Positions 54,634-63,941 of a DNA stretch of 64,000 bases are shown in pieces; the stretch's first letter is position 1, and every line of letters starts with the position of its first letter. The DNA lies in assembly GCF_014650455.1 (NCBI RefSeq), contig NZ_BMUZ01000012.1:302432-366431 (forward strand), in the 5' to 3' direction. A model generated the notes under the pieces. The model saw only the letters and a list, made by a program, of their open reading frames with translations. It had not been told where the DNA came from and ran no database searches. The position numbers and the translations under genes are program-made. This DNA is from Streptomyces xanthochromogenes (GTDB lineage Bacteria > Actinomycetota > Actinomycetes > Streptomycetales > Streptomycetaceae).

Positions 54634-54654
54634 TCCAGGCGTAACACCGGAGCC

Positions 54655-56820
54655 TCAGCGCTTCAGCCCGCCGTCCCCCCGCTCCGCACGGAGCGGGAGG
54701 CGGCGGGCTTCCGCATGTGCGGGCTCCTCCGGCCCCCGGCCCTCGCGCGCGGGTGCCAACTCCGCTGCCGCGTCGGCCTGTTGACGCCCTCCCAGCGCCC
54801 GTGCCACCACCTCCTCCGGGGCGGTCGCCGCGCCGCGCCGCCGGTGCTCCTCGTACGCCGGGTCGCCGAGCCGCTCGCGGGTGCGCTCCTCGCACAGCAC
54901 GTGCGCGGCGTAGAAGTACGCCGAGCCGAACAACGGCAGGCCCACCGAGGGCCAGATGCGTTCCGCCGCGCCCTGGAGCACGGCGGCCTCCACCGGGTCC
55001 CCGGTGTCCACCTCGACGAGCGCGAGCAGTTCGAGGGTGAGCACCGTGCCGACCAGGTCGTGGAAGGCGTGGCTGATCTCGAGGGTCTCCCGCAGCAGCG
55101 TCCGTGCCCGCTCCGGATCGCCGCCGTACCAGGCCGCGTACGCCAGGACGTACAGCGCGTAGGCGCGGACCCAGCGCTCCCCGTGTTCCTCGCAGACCTC
55201 CACGACCTGCTCGCACACCTGGACGGCCTCCTCCAGCCGGCCCCGGAAGCCCACCGCCATGGCCATCTCGACCCGGCCCATCAGCACATTGCCGTTGAGC
55301 TCGCCGACCTCCTCGTACCCGGCCAGCGCCGAGCGGATCAGCTCCTCGGCGCGCGGCATGTCGTCGGTGACCAGGGCCAGACAGCCCGTGCGGTGCACGG
55401 CGTACGCCACGGCCACCGGGTCGCCGCGCAGTTCGGCCGCCTCGCGGCACTCCTGCAGCGCGGCGATCGCCGCCACCGCGTCGCCCTGGAGCACCGCCAC
55501 ATAGCCGAGCACCCACAGCGCCTTGAGCCGCGAACCGTCGTGCTCGCTCTCGGCGTCCAGGACCTGGCCCAGCCAGTGCCGCCCCTCCGCGAGCCGGCCG
55601 CAGCCGGTCCAGTAGAACCAGAGGGTGGCCGCCAGGTACTGGGCCAGGTGCACGTCGTCGGAGGAGCCGAGCGAGAACTCCATCGCGGCCCGCAGATTGG
55701 GCAGTTCACCCTCCACCCGGGCGGCGGCCTCGGCCTGGCGGGGGCTGAACCAGTCCAGCTCGCACCAGGTGGCGAGCCCCAGGTACCAGTCGCGATGGCG
55801 CCGGTGCAGTCGCTCCGCGTCCCCGGCCGCCGTCAGCCACTCGGCGCCGTACTCGCGGACCGTGTCGAGCAGCCGGTAGCGGATGCCGCCCGTGCCGTCC
55901 TCGCGGACCACCACCGACTGGTCGAGCAGCTCGCCGAGGACGTCGAGCACCTCGTGCTGCGGCAGGTCGGGGCCCACGCAGATGTACTCGACGGCCTCCA
56001 GGTCGAAGGAGCCCGCGAACACCGAAAGCCGCGCCCACAGCAGCCGTTGTGCTCCGGTGCACAGCTCGTGGCTCCAGCCGATGGTCGTCCGCAGGGTCTG
56101 GTGGCGGGGGAGCGCGCCCCGGCCGCCGCCGGTCAGGAGCCGGAACCGGTCGTCGAGGCGGCGAAGCAGCTGTTCCACCGACAGCGTCCCGAGCCGTCCG
56201 GCCGCCAGCTCCAGGGCCAGCGGAATCCCGTCGAGCCGCCGGCACAGCTCGGCGGCCGCCGACCCGCGGCCCTCGGCCGGCCGCTCCCCGCCCCGGGCCT
56301 CGGCCGCGCGCTCGGCGAGGAGCAGCAGTGCGTCGTCCTCGTCCATCGGTGCGAGCGTGAAGACGCGCTCGCCCTCGATCCGCAGCGGCAGCCGCCCGGC
56401 GGCGAGCACCCGCAGCCGCGGGCAGCCCCGAAGAAGCTCCCGCAACAGCTCGGCGCAGCCCTCCACCAACTGCTCGAACCCGTCGACGACCAGCAGGAGT
56501 TCGCGTTCCGCGAGGTGGTCCAGGAGCAGCCGGCGTGGCGCTCTTGCCGTGTGGTCGGTCAGACCGAGTGCCTCGACGACCGCGTGGTCGAGGAGTGCCG
56601 GATCATTGAGGGAGGACAGCTCCACCAGGCGGACGCCGTCGCAGTACCGTTCCTGCTCGGCCGCCACGGCCGCGGTCCGCAGGGCGATGCGGGTCTTGCC
56701 GACTCCGCCGACGCCGGTCACGGTGACCATGCGCGCATCGCTGAGCAGCCGGTCGAGACGGGCCAGTTCTCGTTCTCGCCCAACGAAGAGGTTCAACTCT
56801 GCGGGCAGCTGGGAGCGCAT
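54655..56820 (-). CDS. STAND (AfsR/LuxR-like) ATPase with TPRs, no DNA-binding domain
   Basis: The protein has 721 residues. The NB-ARC-type domain has NLFVGRERELARLDRLL, P-loop TGVGGVGKTRIAL, Walker B LLLVVDGFEQLVEGC and GIPLALELAAGRL. The C-terminal ~330 residues are TPR-like. Relatives usually carry an N-terminal OmpR/SARP HTH or a C-terminal LuxR HTH; here both are absent and the C terminus ends in a low-complexity tail. The start is ATG 56820, nine bases after TACGCT. It ends 21 bases from rpsD in convergent orientation. Confidence 0.88.
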   Translation of the reverse strand: MRSQLPAELNLFVGRERELARLDRLLSDARMVTVTGVGGVGKTRIALRTAAVAAEQERYCDGVRLVELSSLNDPALLDHAVVEALGLTDHTARAPRRLLLDHLAERELLLVVDGFEQLVEGCAELLRELLRGCPRLRVLAAGRLPLRIEGERVFTLAPMDEDDALLLLAERAAEARGGERPAEGRGSAAAELCRRLDGIPLALELAAGRLGTLSVEQLLRRLDDRFRLLTGGGRGALPRHQTLRTTIGWSHELCTGAQRLLWARLSVFAGSFDLEAVEYICVGPDLPQHEVLDVLGELLDQSVVVREDGTGGIRYRLLDTVREYGAEWLTAAGDAERLHRRHRDWYLGLATWCELDWFSPRQAEAAARVEGELPNLRAAMEFSLGSSDDVHLAQYLAATLWFYWTGCGRLAEGRHWLGQVLDAESEHDGSRLKALWVLGYVAVLQGDAVAAIAALQECREAAELRGDPVAVAYAVHRTGCLALVTDDMPRAEELIRSALAGYEEVGELNGNVLMGRVEMAMAVGFRGRLEEAVQVCEQVVEVCEEHGERWVRAYALYVLAYAAWYGGDPERARTLLRETLEISHAFHDLVGTVLTLELLALVEVDTGDPVEAAVLQGAAERIWPSVGLPLFGSAYFYAAHVLCEERTRERLGDPAYEEHRRRGAATAPEEVVARALGGRQQADAAAELAPAREGRGPEEPAHAEARRLPLRAERGDGGLKR
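54665..54709. terminator. Bidirectional terminator inside the end of the STAND gene
   Basis: Long GC stem, 54665-54686 against 54689-54709 with a mismatch and one unpaired base. It should stop rpsD transcription and overlaps the last codons of the minus-strand gene. Confidence 0.75.
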
Positions 56821-56829
56821 GGAACACGC

Positions 56830-56859
56830 AGCGTACTCAAGGGTATGCACTGCGTACAA
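56830..56859 (-). promoter_or_regulatory. Promoter of the STAND gene
   Basis: On the minus strand TTGTAC (56859-56854), 18 bases, TACGCT (56835-56830); the ATG is 9 bases further. Confidence 0.6.
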
Positions 56860-56987
56860 TCGGCTTGCGCAACTCCGCTTGTGGCGGGCGGGAATGCGGT
56901 ACGGGATGCCGGCCGCGGCGCGATAGGCTCGCAGGACTACCTTTTTCGAGGTTTTCGAGTTCCGACGGGTTGCGGGGAGCGGTGCAA

Positions 56988-57431
56988 GTGTCCGGTGGAG
57001 AGGTGGCCGGGATCCTGGTGGCCGTCTTCTGGGCGATCCTGGTGTCCTTCCTCGCGGTCGTTCTCGTGAGGCTGGCCCAGACGCTGAAGGCGACGACCAA
57101 GCTGGTCGCGGACGTGACCGACCAGGCCGTCCCCCTGCTCGCGGACGCATCGAGCGCGGTGCGCTCGGCACAGACCCAGCTGGACCGCGTGGACGCGATC
57201 GCGTCCGACGTCCAGGAGGTCACCTCCAACGCCTCCGCGCTCTCCACCACGGTCGCCTCCACCTTCGGCGGCCCCCTGGTGAAGGTCGCCGCCTTCGGGT
57301 ACGGAGTGCGCCGGGCCATCGGCCGCAAGGGCGCCGCCCCGGCCGAGGCACCCGCCGCCCGGGAGGGCCGACGTACTGTGATCGTCGGGCGGACCGTGCC
57401 GTCCGCGCGGCGCTCCAAGCGAAAGGGCTGA
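56988..57431 (+). CDS. DUF948-type membrane protein upstream of alaS
   Basis: The protein has 147 residues. N-terminal TM helix (GILVAVFWAILVSFLAVVLV) followed by a coiled-coil stretch LAQTLKATTKLVADVTDQA and repeated heptads, then a basic tail. DUF948 proteins precede alaS in many actinobacteria; function unknown. GTG 56988 has GGGGAG eight bases upstream. Seven bases to the next gene. Confidence 0.85.
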   Translation: MSGGEVAGILVAVFWAILVSFLAVVLVRLAQTLKATTKLVADVTDQAVPLLADASSAVRSAQTQLDRVDAIASDVQEVTSNASALSTTVASTFGGPLVKVAAFGYGVRRAIGRKGAAPAEAPAAREGRRTVIVGRTVPSARRSKRKG

Positions 57432-57438
57432 CGCTGCG

Positions 57439-57768
57439 ATGTTCCGCCGTACGTTCTGGTTCACCGCGGGCGCTGCCGCCGGAGTCTGGGCCACCACCAA
57501 GGTCAACCGGAAGCTGAAACAGCTGACGCCCGAGAGCCTGGCCGCGCGCACCGCCGACAAGGCGGTCGAGGCCGGCCACCGGCTCAAGGACTTCGCCCTC
57601 GACATCAAGTCCGGCATGGCCCAGCGCGAGGCCGAGCTCAACGACGTCCTGGGCATCGGCGAGAGCGAGCCGCCGCGCGAACTACCCGCGCAACGCCGCC
57701 TCGTCGCCATCGAGACCACACAACAACAGCACACCAAGCATTCGTACAACCGGAATGAGGACCACTGA
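57439..57768 (+). CDS. DUF6167-like small membrane protein
   Basis: The protein has 109 residues. One N-terminal helix (FRRTFWFTAGAAAGVWATTKV) and a Lys/Arg/Asp-rich helical body with LKQLTPESLAARTADKAVEA. It lies between the DUF948 gene and alaS; its TGA overlaps the alaS ATG. Function unknown, and the association with alaS is conserved (from memory of the family). Confidence 0.82.
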   Translation: MFRRTFWFTAGAAAGVWATTKVNRKLKQLTPESLAARTADKAVEAGHRLKDFALDIKSGMAQREAELNDVLGIGESEPPRELPAQRRLVAIETTQQQHTKHSYNRNEDH

Positions 57769-60437
57769 TGGAGTCGGCCGAGATTCGCCGCCGCTGGCTG
57801 AGCTTCTTCGAGGAGCGCGGGCACACCGTCGTCCCTTCGGCGTCGCTCATCGCGGACGACCCGACTCTGCTGCTCGTCAACGCGGGCATGGTCCCCTTCA
57901 AGCCGTACTTCCTCGGTGAGACCAAGCCGCCCGCCCCGCGCGCCACCAGCGTGCAGAAGTGCGTGCGCACGCCGGACATCGAAGAGGTCGGCAAGACCAC
58001 CCGGCACGGCACGTTCTTCCAGATGTGCGGCAACTTCTCCTTCGGGGACTACTTCAAGGAAGGCGCCATCAAGTACGCCTGGGAGCTGCTCACCAGCTCC
58101 GTGGCGGACGGTGGCTACGGCCTGGAGCCCGAGAAGCTCTGGATCACCGTCTACCTGGACGACGACGAGGCCGAGCGCATCTGGCACGACGTCGTCGGCG
58201 TGCCGAAGGAGCGCATCCAGCGCCTCGGCAAGAAGGACAACTTCTGGTCCATGGGCGTGCCCGGACCCTGCGGCCCCTGCTCCGAGATCAACTACGACCG
58301 CGGCCCCGACTTCGGCGTCGAGGGCGGCCCGGCCGTCAACGACGAGCGGTACGTGGAGATCTGGAACCTGGTCTTCATGCAGTACGAGCGCGGCGCCGGC
58401 GAGGGCAAGGAAGACTTCCCGATCCTCGGCGACCTGCCCTCGCAGAACATCGACACCGGCCTCGGCCTCGAACGCCTCGCGATGATCCTGCAGGGCGTGC
58501 AGAACATGTACGAGACCGACACCCTCCGCGTCGTCATGGACAAGGCCACCGAGCTGACCGGTGTCCGCTACGGCGACAAGCACGAGTCCGACGTCTCGAT
58601 GCGCGTGGTCGCCGACCACATCCGTACCTCCGTGATGCTCATCGGCGACGGCGTGACCCCGGGCAACGAGGGGCGCGGCTATGTGCTGCGCCGCATCATG
58701 CGCCGCGCCATCCGCAACATGCGCCTCATGGGTGCCACGGGCCCCGTCGTCCAAGAGCTCATCGACGTCGTCATCAAGACGATGGGCCTGCAGTACCCGG
58801 AGCTCGTCACCGACCGCAAGCGCATCGAGACGGTCGCCCTCGCCGAGGAGGCCGCGTTCCTCAAGGCGCTGCGCGGCGGCACCAACATCCTGGACACCGC
58901 CATCACCGAGACCAAGGCCACCGGTGGCACGGTCCTGGCCGGCGACAAGGCGTTCCTGCTCCACGACACCTGGGGCTTCCCGATCGACCTGACCCTGGAG
59001 ATGGCCGCCGAGCAGGGCCTCTCCGTGGACGAGGACGGCTTCCGCCGTCTGATGAAGCAGCAGCGCGACCAGGCCAAGGCCGACGCCCGCGCCAAGAAGA
59101 CCGGCCACGCCGACCTGTCGGCCTACCGCGAGGTGGCCGACGCCTCCGGCGCGACCGACTTCACCGGCTACACCTCCACCGAGAACGAGTCGACCATCGT
59201 CGGCCTGCTCGTCGACGGCGTGCCCTCGCCCGCCGCCACCGAGGGCGACGAGGTCGAGGTCGTCCTCGACCGCTCGCCGTTCTACGCCGAGGGCGGCGGC
59301 CAGCTCGCCGACCAGGGCCGCATCAAGCTCGACAGCGGCGCGGTCATCGAAGTGCGCGACGTGCAGAAGCCGGTCCCCGGCGTCCACGTGCACAAGGGTG
59401 TGGTGCAGGTCGGCGAGGTGACGGTCGGCGCGTCCGCCTACGCCGCCATCGACACCAAGCGCCGCCGCGCGATCGCCCGCGCCCACTCCGCCACCCACCT
59501 CACCCACCAGGCGCTGCGCGACGCGCTCGGCCCGACGGCCGCCCAGGCCGGCTCCGAGAACTCGCCGGGCCGCTTCCGCTTCGACTTCGGTTCGCCCGCC
59601 GCCGTTCCCGGCACGGTCCTGACCGACGTCGAGCAGAAGATCAACGAGGTCCTCGCCCGCGAGCTCGACGTGCAGGCCGAGGTCATGTCGATCGACGAGG
59701 CCAAGAAGCAGGGCGCCATCGCCGAGTTCGGCGAGAAGTACGGCGAGCGGGTCCGCGTGGTCACCATCGGCGACTTCTCCAAGGAGCTGTGCGGCGGCAC
59801 CCACGTCCACAACACCGCCCAGCTGGGTCTGGTGAAGCTGCTCGGCGAGTCGTCGATCGGTTCCGGCGTGCGCCGCATCGAGGCCCTGGTCGGCGTCGAC
59901 GCGTACAACTTCCTGGCCCGCGAGCACACGGTCGTAGCCCAGCTCCAGGAGCTGGTCAAGGGCCGTTCCGAGGAGCTTCCGGAGAAGATCTCCACCATGC
60001 TCGGCAAGCTGAAGGACGCCGAGAAGGAGATCGAGAAGTTCCGCGCGGAGAAGGTGCTGCAGGCCGCCGCCGGTCTCGTCGACTCCGCCAAGGACGTCCG
60101 CGGCACCGCGCTCGTCACCGGCCAGGTGCCGGACGGCACCTCCGCCGACGACCTGCGCAAGCTGGTCCTGGACGTGCGCGGCCGCATCCCGGGTGACCGC
60201 CCGGCCGTCGTCGCCCTGTTCACCACGGCCAACGGCCGCCCGGTGACCGTCATCGCCACCAACGAGGCGGCACGTGAGCGCGGCCTCAAGGCGGGCGAGC
60301 TGGTCCGTACCGCCGCCAAGACCCTCGGCGGCGGCGGTGGCGGCAAGCCGGACGTAGCCCAGGGCGGCGGCCAGAACCCGGACGCGATCGGCGACGCCAT
60401 CGACGCCGTCGAGCGCCAGGTCGCCGAGACCGCCTGA
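57768..60437 (+). CDS. alaS: Alanyl-tRNA synthetase
   Basis: The protein has 889 residues. N-terminal catalytic core (RRRWLSFFEERGHTVVPSAS, FFQMCGNFSFGDYFKEGAIK), editing domain with HSATHLTHQALRDAL and CGGTHVHNTAQLG, and the C-Ala domain with GGGGGGKPDVAQGGGQ. All expected domains are complete. Its TGA overlaps the ruvX ATG. Confidence 0.98.
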   Translation: MESAEIRRRWLSFFEERGHTVVPSASLIADDPTLLLVNAGMVPFKPYFLGETKPPAPRATSVQKCVRTPDIEEVGKTTRHGTFFQMCGNFSFGDYFKEGAIKYAWELLTSSVADGGYGLEPEKLWITVYLDDDEAERIWHDVVGVPKERIQRLGKKDNFWSMGVPGPCGPCSEINYDRGPDFGVEGGPAVNDERYVEIWNLVFMQYERGAGEGKEDFPILGDLPSQNIDTGLGLERLAMILQGVQNMYETDTLRVVMDKATELTGVRYGDKHESDVSMRVVADHIRTSVMLIGDGVTPGNEGRGYVLRRIMRRAIRNMRLMGATGPVVQELIDVVIKTMGLQYPELVTDRKRIETVALAEEAAFLKALRGGTNILDTAITETKATGGTVLAGDKAFLLHDTWGFPIDLTLEMAAEQGLSVDEDGFRRLMKQQRDQAKADARAKKTGHADLSAYREVADASGATDFTGYTSTENESTIVGLLVDGVPSPAATEGDEVEVVLDRSPFYAEGGGQLADQGRIKLDSGAVIEVRDVQKPVPGVHVHKGVVQVGEVTVGASAYAAIDTKRRRAIARAHSATHLTHQALRDALGPTAAQAGSENSPGRFRFDFGSPAAVPGTVLTDVEQKINEVLARELDVQAEVMSIDEAKKQGAIAEFGEKYGERVRVVTIGDFSKELCGGTHVHNTAQLGLVKLLGESSIGSGVRRIEALVGVDAYNFLAREHTVVAQLQELVKGRSEELPEKISTMLGKLKDAEKEIEKFRAEKVLQAAAGLVDSAKDVRGTALVTGQVPDGTSADDLRKLVLDVRGRIPGDRPAVVALFTTANGRPVTVIATNEAARERGLKAGELVRTAAKTLGGGGGGKPDVAQGGGQNPDAIGDAIDAVERQVAETA

Positions 60438-60901
60438 TGCGACGAGGACGCCGACTCGCGATCGACGTCGGGGACGCCCGGATCGGGGTCGCCTCGTGCG
60501 ACCCCGACGGGGTGCTCGCCACGCCGGTGGAGACCGTGCCGGGACGTGACGTCCCGGCCGCCCACCGGCGGCTGCGCCAGATCGTCGAGGAGTACGAACC
60601 GATCGAGGTGGTCGTCGGACTGCCCCGCTCCCTCAACGGCGGCGAGGGCCCGGCGGCGGCCAAGGTCCGCCTCTTCGCCAAGGAGTTGGCGCGCGGCATC
60701 GCCCCGGTCGGGGTGCGGCTGGTGGATGAGCGCATGACGACGGTGACCGCGAGTCAGGGGCTGCGCGCCTCCGGTGTGAAGTCCAAGAAGGGACGTTCCG
60801 TCATCGATCAGGCCGCGGCCGTGATCATCCTCCAGACCGCACTTGAGGCCGAACGGGTGTCAGGTAACGCTCCGGGCGAAGGCGTCGAAGTGGTTATCTG
60901 A
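60437..60901 (+). CDS. ruvX: RuvX/YqgF-type putative Holliday junction resolvase
   Basis: The protein has 154 residues. RNase H-like active-site acids in AIDVGDARIGVASCDP, VVVGLPRSLNGGEG and VDERMTTVTASQGL. It is essential in many bacteria, with roles in rRNA 5'-end processing and recombination. It starts in the alaS stop (TGATG). Confidence 0.95.
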   Translation: MRRGRRLAIDVGDARIGVASCDPDGVLATPVETVPGRDVPAAHRRLRQIVEEYEPIEVVVGLPRSLNGGEGPAAAKVRLFAKELARGIAPVGVRLVDERMTTVTASQGLRASGVKSKKGRSVIDQAAAVIILQTALEAERVSGNAPGEGVEVVI

Positions 60902-61002
60902 TCGCGATACGGTAACGTTCCGGCCGATGCGGAGGCATTCGAACAGTCGCCGCACAGCAAAAGAGGCGGACCGTCCGGATGCCTCGCGGCTCTAGGGGAC
61001 CG

Positions 61003-62802
61003 ATGACTGAGTATGGCCGGGGCCAAGGCTCCGAACCGTGGCACCCAGAGGATCCCCTCTACGGGGACCAGGGGTGGGGAGCGCAGCAGGCTGCCTCCGG
61101 TCAGGCTCCGTACGACGGCCGGCAGCAGGGCCACTACGAGCAGCAGGAGCAGTACCAGCAGCAGGCCCAACAACAGGGCCAGCAGCAGTACTACCCCCAG
61201 CAGCCGCAGGACCCGTACGGGCAGCAGCACTACGGTGACCAGCAGGTCCAGCAGCAGGGCCACCAGCAGGCCCCGCAGCAGTATGCGGACCCCCATGCGC
61301 GGCAGGGCTACGTCGAACAGCCCCAACAGGGCTACCCCCAGCAGCAGTACGCGGAGCAGTACACGGCCCAGCCGCAGCAACCTCAGCAGTACGACGGTGG
61401 CTGGAACACGACGGGTCAGCAGGCGGCCATGCCGTACGCGGGCCAGCAGCCCGATCCGTACCACAACGGCTATGCCGGCGAGGGCCACGACCTCTACGGC
61501 ACGCCCGAGGCGTATCCCCCTCCGCAGCCGCCGGGCCAACGGCAGGCGCCCGCCGTCCCCGAGGTGCCGGAACAGGGCCACGAGTGGAACGCCGAGCCGC
61601 AGGAGGAGAACCACCCGTTCTTCACCGGAGTTGGCGACAGCGAACGTGAGGACGACGAGCCGGGCAACTCGCGTCGCGCGGCCGGCGGCGGTGGCCGCGA
61701 CCGGCGGAGCAAGACCAAGAAGAAGGGCAAGAGCGGTCGGGCCTGTCTCGTTCTCGCCGTGATCTTCGCCGTCGGCGCCGGCGGAATCGGCTATGTGGGC
61801 TACGACTTCTACCAGAAGAAGTTCGGCGCGGCCCCCGACTACGTGGGTGAGGGCAGCAGCGAGACCGTCACCATCGAGGTGCCGACCGGCGCGGGCGGCT
61901 CCGAGATCGGCCAGCTCCTGAAGCAGGCCGGCGTGGTCAAGAGCATCGACGCCTTCGTCCAGGCCCAGAACGACGACCCCAAGGGCAAGACGATCCAGGC
62001 CGGCGCCTACACCCTGAAGAAGGGCATGTCGGCGGCGAACGCGATCAAGCTGATGCTCAACCCGAGCAGCAGGAACTCGCTCATCATTCCCGAAGGCAAA
62101 CGCAACGCCTGGGTCTATGCCGAGATCGACAAGCGCCTCGGGCTGTCGGAGGGCACCACCAAGGGCATCGCGCTCAAGCAGTCCGACAGCATGGGCCTGC
62201 CGGACTGGGCCAAGAACCACAAGGACGTGAAGGACCCGCTGGAAGGGTTCCTCTACCCGGCCAGCTACCCGGTCGCCAAGGGCATGAAGCCCGACGACGT
62301 CCTGCGGAAGATGGTCAATCGAGCCAGTTCCGAGTACGGCAAGCAGGACCTGGCGGCCGAGGCCAAGAAGCTGAACCTGGACGGCCCCTGGCAGCTCATC
62401 ACCGTCGCCAGCCTCGTGCAGGCCGAGGGCAAGACGCACGACGACTTCCGCAAGATGTCCGAGGTCGTCTACAACCGCCTCAAGAAGACCAACACCGAGA
62501 CCAACCAGAAGCTCCAGTTCGACTCGGCGTACAACTACCTCACCGGCCAGAGCAACATCAAGATCGGTCTGGCCGAGATCAAGACCAACACGGACCCGTA
62601 CAACACCTACCGCTGGCCCGGCCTGCCGCCGGGGCCGATCGGCAACCCCGGCAGCGAGGCGCTGGCCGCCGCGCTGGACCCGACGAGCGACGGCTGGCTG
62701 TACTTCGTGGCCACCGACGGCATGCACAAGACCGAATTCGCCAAGAACCTGGCCGAGTTCAACAAGCTGAAGGAAGAGTTCAATGCCCAGTCCGGTCAGT
62801 GA
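61003..62802 (+). CDS. mltG: Endolytic transglycosylase MltG with Gln-rich N terminus
   Basis: The protein has 599 residues. Residues about 20-170 are very rich in Gln (blocks such as QQEQYQQQAQQQGQQQYYPQ) with Pro, Tyr and Gly, then a basic stretch, TM helix around 245-265 (ACLVLAVIFAVGAGGIGYV), and the external YceG domain with the catalytic Glu in SLVQAEGKTHDDFRKMSEVV then YNRL, and YNTYRWPGLPPGPIGNPG. It cuts nascent glycan strands. I chose ATG 61003 (AGGGGA) rather than the ATG at 60979. Overlaps aroE by 20 bases. Confidence 0.93.
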   Translation: MTEYGRGQGSEPWHPEDPLYGDQGWGAQQAASGQAPYDGRQQGHYEQQEQYQQQAQQQGQQQYYPQQPQDPYGQQHYGDQQVQQQGHQQAPQQYADPHARQGYVEQPQQGYPQQQYAEQYTAQPQQPQQYDGGWNTTGQQAAMPYAGQQPDPYHNGYAGEGHDLYGTPEAYPPPQPPGQRQAPAVPEVPEQGHEWNAEPQEENHPFFTGVGDSEREDDEPGNSRRAAGGGGRDRRSKTKKKGKSGRACLVLAVIFAVGAGGIGYVGYDFYQKKFGAAPDYVGEGSSETVTIEVPTGAGGSEIGQLLKQAGVVKSIDAFVQAQNDDPKGKTIQAGAYTLKKGMSAANAIKLMLNPSSRNSLIIPEGKRNAWVYAEIDKRLGLSEGTTKGIALKQSDSMGLPDWAKNHKDVKDPLEGFLYPASYPVAKGMKPDDVLRKMVNRASSEYGKQDLAAEAKKLNLDGPWQLITVASLVQAEGKTHDDFRKMSEVVYNRLKKTNTETNQKLQFDSAYNYLTGQSNIKIGLAEIKTNTDPYNTYRWPGLPPGPIGNPGSEALAAALDPTSDGWLYFVATDGMHKTEFAKNLAEFNKLKEEFNAQSGQ

Positions 62803-63625
62803 GGGCGCGCGTCGGGCGGCCGTGCTCGGGTCGCCCATCGCGCACTCGCTGTCCCCGGTCCTGCACCGGGCCGCGTACGCCGAACTCGGCCTCGATTCTT
62901 GGTCCTACGACCGGTTCGAGGTCGACGAGGCCGGGCTCTCCGGCTTCTTCGCGGGCCTCGACGGTTCGTGGGCCGGACTCTCGCTCACGATGCCGCTGAA
63001 GCGGGCGGTCATCCCGCTGCTCGACGCGGTGAGCGCCACCGCGGCCTCGGTCGAGGCGGTCAACACCGTCGTCTTCACGGACGACGGCCGCCGCCTCGGC
63101 GACAACACCGACATCCCGGGCATGATCGCGGCCCTGGAGGAGCGCGGGGTGACCCGGGTCGAGTCCGCCGCCGTCCTCGGCGCGGGCGCGACCGCGTCCT
63201 CGGCCGTCGCCGCCCTCGCCAGAATCTGCACCGGCCCGGTCACCGCGTACGTACGCAGTGAGGCCCGGGCCGAGGAGATGCGTGGCTGGGGCGAGCGGCT
63301 CGACATCGACGTCCGTACCGTCGACTGGGCGCGGGCGGCCGAGGCCTTCGAGGCGCCGCTCGTCATCGCCACCACCCCGGCCGGCACCACGGACGCGCTG
63401 GCCGCGGCCGTTCCCGAACGGGTGGGCACCCTCTTCGACGTGCTCTACGAGCCCTGGCCGACCGCGCTCGCGGCGGCCTGGTCGGAGCGCGGGGGAGCGG
63501 TCGTCGGCGGCCTCGACCTCCTGGTCCACCAGGCCGTGCTCCAGGTCGAGCAGATGACGGGCTCCCCGACGGCCCCGCTGGAGGCCATGCGCAAGGCGGG
63601 CGAAGCGGCCCTGGCCCACCGCTGA
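62783..63625 (+). CDS. aroE: Shikimate dehydrogenase
   Basis: The protein has 280 residues. GSPIAHSLSPVLHRAAY with the substrate-binding Ser-x-Ser, LTMPLKRAVIP with catalytic Lys, GDNTDIPGMIAAL with Asp, and the NADP domain VLGAGATASSAVAAL. It reduces 3-dehydroshikimate. It is followed by aroC, as part of the aromatic pathway cluster. Confidence 0.95.
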   Translation: MPSPVSEGARRAAVLGSPIAHSLSPVLHRAAYAELGLDSWSYDRFEVDEAGLSGFFAGLDGSWAGLSLTMPLKRAVIPLLDAVSATAASVEAVNTVVFTDDGRRLGDNTDIPGMIAALEERGVTRVESAAVLGAGATASSAVAALARICTGPVTAYVRSEARAEEMRGWGERLDIDVRTVDWARAAEAFEAPLVIATTPAGTTDALAAAVPERVGTLFDVLYEPWPTALAAAWSERGGAVVGGLDLLVHQAVLQVEQMTGSPTAPLEAMRKAGEAALAHR

Positions 63626-63941
63626 GCCTTCCCCGGCGTTTTACGGACCCGGCGCCGGCTGCGGGAACGCGGGTCGTGACCTGTGCGGCCCCACCGTGAC
63701 GGGGGTCCCCGGCTTCGGGCCGAGCCCCGGACCCGGGGGCCGCGACCGGCCTACGGAGGCCCGCGCCGGACGACGTACCGCACCCGACGACGGCCCGCGC
63801 CCGGACCGTGTCACAGTCCGCCCAATGGACCGGGGCCCGGTCCATCACTCGGGACGTGGGAGGATCAGGGTAGGCGGGCCAGGGCCGCGCACCCCGGACG
63901 CGCCGTCGTAGTTCCAGGACGCGCGAGCATGAGGAGCACCG
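63626..63941 (+). other. aroE-aroC intergenic region
   Basis: 316 bases without a gene I can support. It holds an inverted repeat (GGGTCC 63703-63708 with GGACCC 63729-63734), a perfect palindrome at 63825-63845, and the aroC ribosome binding site (GAGGAG, 63931-63936). Confidence 0.5.
63825..63845. promoter_or_regulatory. 21-bp perfect palindrome upstream of aroC
   Basis: ATGGACCGGG and CCCGGTCCAT are exact reverse complements around one central G. It is about 100 bases before aroC; it may be an operator or a short hairpin. Confidence 0.55.
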
